7,749 nt of DNA from the NCBI GenBank assembly GCA_028696285.1, contig JAQVHJ010000101.1, positions 1-7,749 on the forward strand, read 5' to 3'. This DNA is from a bacterium (GTDB taxonomy: Bacteria > AUK180 > JAQVHJ01). Shown one piece after another: positions 5,090 through 7,749 of the stretch (the stretch's first letter is position 1; each line of letters begins with the position of its first letter). A program made the translations under genes and the position numbers. The notes beneath the pieces were generated by a model. That model was not told where the DNA came from. It did no database searches and saw nothing but the letters and a program-made list of their open reading frames with translations.

Positions 5090-7023
5090 AATTGTTCCAT
5101 TGATTTCTTCTCATCATAATCTGTTTCCGATTCCTCAATGTGCCTGTCAGCTGAAATCCCTTTGGAAGTCCTGACAGGATTCTTTTGAATATATTCATTT
5201 GTAAGTATCTCCGTAATTACCAGCCCGTCCATATACTCCGGAACTTCAAGACCTAATAAATATAGTACGGTCGGTGTTATGTCTATGATATTCCTTGGCC
5301 TAATCTCAACACCTTGTTTAAGTTTAACTCCACGGGCAAAAAATATCCCTTCAGGGTGATGTTTCCCGGTATATGACTCAGAATCATCTATATTCTCAAT
5401 AAATAACTCGGGGAAATCCTGCCAGAATACCTGCCAAAATCCCGGTTCAAAATCATAAATAATATCAGGAGCATTGTACAGGTACTTCCCCGAATAAATA
5501 TCTTCCCTTTTTAGTACCCTGCTGAATATCGGTTTTCCTTTGTGTTTTAATTCAATCATTGCATTGAATATTTTATTTACTATTCCTTCATACTCTGTAA
5601 TAGTTACAGAACCCCCGGCTTCTCGGCCTTGTAAATTAATGAAGAGCCCACCCTGATCCATCTGATATGCTTTTGTCTTTGTCCAGTCTATCCTTTCCCT
5701 GCAATCCTTCTCTCCTCCAATGAAACCCCGAATATACGGTTCACCCCAATATGCATTATTGTATAGATTAACTTCATCAGGATTTGTAATGAAATCCAGG
5801 CAGACTTCCTTCCCTGAAAATTCAAACAGGTCAATCTTCTCATCAATCCATTTCCTTTCACCGGAATTCTTTTTAGGATTGATCATCTTTGTATAAAGAT
5901 ATCTCTCTTCCGATCCTATCGTCAGCTTTATCTTGAAGATTACGCCCTTACCCTGATTTATAAACCAGTACTGCGGGTCAGTGGCGATAGAAAAGATCAA
6001 TGACGATCTGAAAGGAACCTTAAATTTATACCTGACCACTGAATTGGGATGCGCAAATATAACTTTCCTCTTGTCATAATCAATTATTAATTCATCAACA
6101 CGGACGGTTTTCGTGAAATCTTCAAGAATCTCAGCAGAACTGAATTCTTTAATGAAATCAAATTTGATTCGGTTCTTTTTTATCTTCTCAAATTTTAATA
6201 AACCTTCTTTTTCCAGCCATCTGTGGAGATTGAATTTATATTCATACCTTTCAAAACCATGGTCAGAGATAATCATGAATATATCATTCTCATTCAGAAT
6301 ATTTAAAATCTCCCCGATCATTTTATCTATCCGGGAATATACCTGAAAGAGCAGGTCATTCTCCTTCCCCTGCTTATCCCAGAAAAAATGCGATGCCCTG
6401 TCCGTCTCCGTAAATACGGCCATGAAAAACTGCCATGGTTTATTTTGAATCAGATGAAACAGAGCTTTCTTTCTCCGTTCAAAAACATCCAGAAGCGCTT
6501 CAGTAAAATCACTCCCCTTCTTCCTGTGAAGGTAATATGCCATGTCAATGTCGGGATAATACGGTTCAGAAATCGTATTCAGTTCATCTTCCAATTCCGG
6601 GGGATATGTAAATCCCTTCGTGGTATTCGTGGCATTCATCCCGGAGATTAAATTGCCTTTAATCTTGAAAGGCGGAAAAGTTAATGGAACATTAAATGCA
6701 ATTGACTCCACCCCCTGCTCCGAGAGAATTTCAAATATGGTCTTTGACTTAATTCCCGTTGAACTTATTAAGTGCGGGTTATATGTATCCTTAAAAAATT
6801 CTGTAAACTGAAAAACGCCGTGTTTCCCGGGATTCACGCCTGTAATCGAACTGGTCCACGCAGGCGCAGTAACAGGCGGGAGCGTGGAATTGAGAATACC
6901 GTGACTCCCGGTTTCAAGCAGTTTCTTAAAATTAGGCAGTCTCCCAAGCACGCCGGCGTTCTTTATAACATTAAATGTTCCTCCGTCTATGCCAACTAAA
7001 AATACGCGTTTATCTGATTTCAT
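5068..7023 (-). CDS. Type I phosphodiesterase / nucleotide pyrophosphatase-like protein (AlkP superfamily) with inserted beta-rich domain
   Basis: This 651-residue protein belongs to the alkaline phosphatase superfamily. These two-metal enzymes hydrolyse phosphodiesters or pyrophosphates through a phosphorylated Thr. The expected residues are all visible: Asp13 in VGIDGG, Thr52 in PPVTAPAWTSSITGVNPGKHG, Asp208 and His212 in TETDRASHFFW, Asp254-His255 in SDHGF, and His555/His556 in GKHHPEG. The stretch around 445-530 (IDWTKTKAY, GGLFINLQGRE, EDIYSGKYLYNAPDIIYDF) is typical of bacterial and archaeal members. Residues about 318-432 look like an inserted beta-sandwich (RKWIDEKIDLFEFSGKEVCLDF then WGEPYIRG). 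A charged linker (about 610-640) leads to the terminal LKGLGYI. There is no signal peptide or membrane helix, so it is probably cytoplasmic. The start is the ATG 4 bp after mltG, directly before the conserved core. Its stop overlaps the next start as TAATG. Substrate unknown; nucleotide-sugar, lipid-linked or glycan phosphodiesters are possible. Confidence 0.88.
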   Translation of the reverse strand: MKSDKRVFLVGIDGGTFNVIKNAGVLGRLPNFKKLLETGSHGILNSTLPPVTAPAWTSSITGVNPGKHGVFQFTEFFKDTYNPHLISSTGIKSKTIFEILSEQGVESIAFNVPLTFPPFKIKGNLISGMNATNTTKGFTYPPELEDELNTISEPYYPDIDMAYYLHRKKGSDFTEALLDVFERRKKALFHLIQNKPWQFFMAVFTETDRASHFFWDKQGKENDLLFQVYSRIDKMIGEILNILNENDIFMIISDHGFERYEYKFNLHRWLEKEGLLKFEKIKKNRIKFDFIKEFSSAEILEDFTKTVRVDELIIDYDKRKVIFAHPNSVVRYKFKVPFRSSLIFSIATDPQYWFINQGKGVIFKIKLTIGSEERYLYTKMINPKKNSGERKWIDEKIDLFEFSGKEVCLDFITNPDEVNLYNNAYWGEPYIRGFIGGEKDCRERIDWTKTKAYQMDQGGLFINLQGREAGGSVTITEYEGIVNKIFNAMIELKHKGKPIFSRVLKREDIYSGKYLYNAPDIIYDFEPGFWQVFWQDFPELFIENIDDSESYTGKHHPEGIFFARGVKLKQGVEIRPRNIIDITPTVLYLLGLEVPEYMDGLVITEILTNEYIQKNPVRTSKGISADRHIEESETDYDEKKSMEQLKGLGYI

Positions 7024-7046
7024 CTTTCTATCTGCCCTTTTGATAT
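7021..7046 (-). promoter_or_regulatory. Ribosome-binding region of the phosphodiesterase gene inside the mltG 3' end
   Basis: Reading the minus strand, AAAAGGG lies 11 nt before the ATG and AGAAAG directly abuts it. The last codons of mltG therefore supply the purine-rich sequence. The 4-bp gap favours translation by ribosomes finishing mltG. The match to the Shine-Dalgarno consensus is modest. Confidence 0.4.
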
Positions 7047-7749
7047 TTATTTACATTCTTCTGATGTTCCTTATATGTATTTGAAAAAACGTGAGTTCCG
7101 TCATTCTTCGAAACATAATATAAGTACGTTGTTTTCGCAGGGTTAATTGCTGCAAGTATTGATTTCTTCCCGGGATTACAAATCGGTGTCGGCGGAAGCC
7201 CGTATTTGGTATATGTATTATAAGGCGACTTGATCAGTTTATTCTGCCGTGTAATATTCTTTGCATCCGGACCGAGCGCATATAGTATCGTTGCGTCAAT
7301 CTGGAGCATGTACCACTTCTGAAGGCGGTTATAAATCACGGATGAGATAAGGTCATGTTCATTGTATCCAGTCTCCTTCTCTATCAATGACGCTATTATG
7401 AGAACTTCATAAAAATTCTTATTACTATCCGTTAATTCCTTCCGAAATGAACTGCTGAAGATTTGATTGAACCTGTTAAGCATCATTGAAATGATATAGT
7501 CGGGATGATAATTTATCTTAACACGGTAAGTGTCCGGGAATAAAAAACCTTCCATATTCAGTACTTCCTTGGGAATGCTGTACTTATCTTTAAATCCCGA
7601 ATCACTTATAAGCTGATCTGCCCTGTTTAAAAAATCACTTCGGCTGCAAACGTGATACTCTTCAAGCCGGCCTGCTATCTGATATACAGTAAAACCTTCC
7701 GGGAATGTAATCATGAAATAATATTCCCTTTCGACAGTCTTGCCTGACT
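7028..7749 (-). CDS. mltG: Endolytic murein transglycosylase MltG (5'-truncated by the window edge)
   Basis: MltG (YceG-like family) is an inner-membrane lytic transglycosylase that cuts nascent glycan strands inside the chain and so helps set their length. The visible part holds the LysM-like start of the ectodomain (SGKTVEREYYF followed by MITFPEGFTVYQIAGRL), then EGFLFPDTY, then the catalytic block ASLIEKETG. The first Glu of IEKET, encoded at 7379-7381, aligns with the catalytic Glu of E. coli MltG. The block IYNRLQ..M.LQIDATILYALG, the motif SPYNTYTKYGLPPTPICNPG and the ending NPAKTTYLYYVSKNDGTHVFSNTYKEH follow in the family's order. The reading frame stays open upstream of the Met at 7714 to the window edge, and that upstream sequence fits the family, so this Met is internal. 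The N-terminal membrane anchor lies outside the window. The gene ends in TAG, 4 bp before the phosphodiesterase gene, which suggests co-transcription. No catalytic defect is seen. Confidence 0.95.
   Translation of the reverse strand, partial: SGKTVEREYYFMITFPEGFTVYQIAGRLEEYHVCSRSDFLNRADQLISDSGFKDKYSIPKEVLNMEGFLFPDTYRVKINYHPDYIISMMLNRFNQIFSSSFRKELTDSNKNFYEVLIIASLIEKETGYNEHDLISSVIYNRLQKWYMLQIDATILYALGPDAKNITRQNKLIKSPYNTYTKYGLPPTPICNPGKKSILAAINPAKTTYLYYVSKNDGTHVFSNTYKEHQKNVNKYQKGR

Noticed and set aside
4603..5174. Short frames overlapping the first sulfatase-like gene (4603-4800 minus, 4956-5174 plus)
   Set aside because: They are shadows of a well-supported gene, and their basic or hydrophobic composition follows from codon complementarity.
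6113..6999. Four plus-strand frames opposite the phosphodiesterase gene
   Set aside because: The minus-strand frame carries all catalytic motifs of a known superfamily; the antisense frames have no motifs and overlap one another.
7028..7714. mltG as a complete short gene starting at the Met at 7714
   Set aside because: The frame continues open to the window edge and the 11 upstream residues (SGKTVEREYYF) fit the family, so the Met is internal.

Overview
This is an AT-rich bacterial window. All five supported genes lie on the minus strand, so transcription runs from high to low coordinates. The genes are almost gapless: 4 bp, a 1-base TAATG overlap, 2 bp, and another TAATG overlap, which points to one co-transcribed unit. 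No promoter is visible inside it, so it is probably transcribed from upstream of the first, truncated gene, beyond position 7749. MltG indicates a peptidoglycan-containing bacterium. The AT-rich coding sequence, the expanded alkaline-phosphatase-superfamily genes and the intergenic runs of TCACG-, CAATTTT- and CTTCATG-type short repeats recall genomes of uncultivated Gram-negative lineages such as Omnitrophota-like candidate phyla. That placement is recollection and weak inference, not something the window proves.

Layout in transcription order: (1) 7749-7028, the 3' part of mltG, an endolytic peptidoglycan transglycosylase with its catalytic Glu region intact. (2) 7023-5068, a 651-residue type I phosphodiesterase/nucleotide-pyrophosphatase-like enzyme with a full metal-ligand set and a Thr nucleophile, plus a beta-sandwich-like segment inserted in the catalytic domain. 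(3) 5068-3233 and (4) 3230-1389, two tandem paralogues that would be annotated as sulfatases. Both have Thr where sulfatases have the formylglycine Cys and lack the Arg of CxPxR, so sulfatase activity is doubtful. (5) 1389-328, an unrecognised protein with two membrane segments. Positions 327-1 hold no supported gene but several families of short degenerate repeats.

The most striking feature is that the three consecutive AlkP-superfamily enzymes come from two different subfamilies yet end in exactly the same seven residues, LKGLGYI. The codons for that tail (AAAGGG..GGG..TATAT) lie just upstream of the next start codon and look like Shine-Dalgarno sequence, so the tail may also act as a translational coupling element. 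All three enzymes also appear to carry a comparable non-catalytic beta-rich module: N-terminal in the two sulfatase-like proteins, internal in the phosphodiesterase. A reasonable inference is a set of phospho- or phosphodiester-processing enzymes working on a common envelope-glycan, lipid or nucleotide-sugar substrate, alongside a membrane partner and a peptidoglycan lyase. None of the three enzymes shows a signal peptide, so a cytoplasmic or peripheral membrane site is more likely than an exported one. The substrate cannot be read from the sequence.
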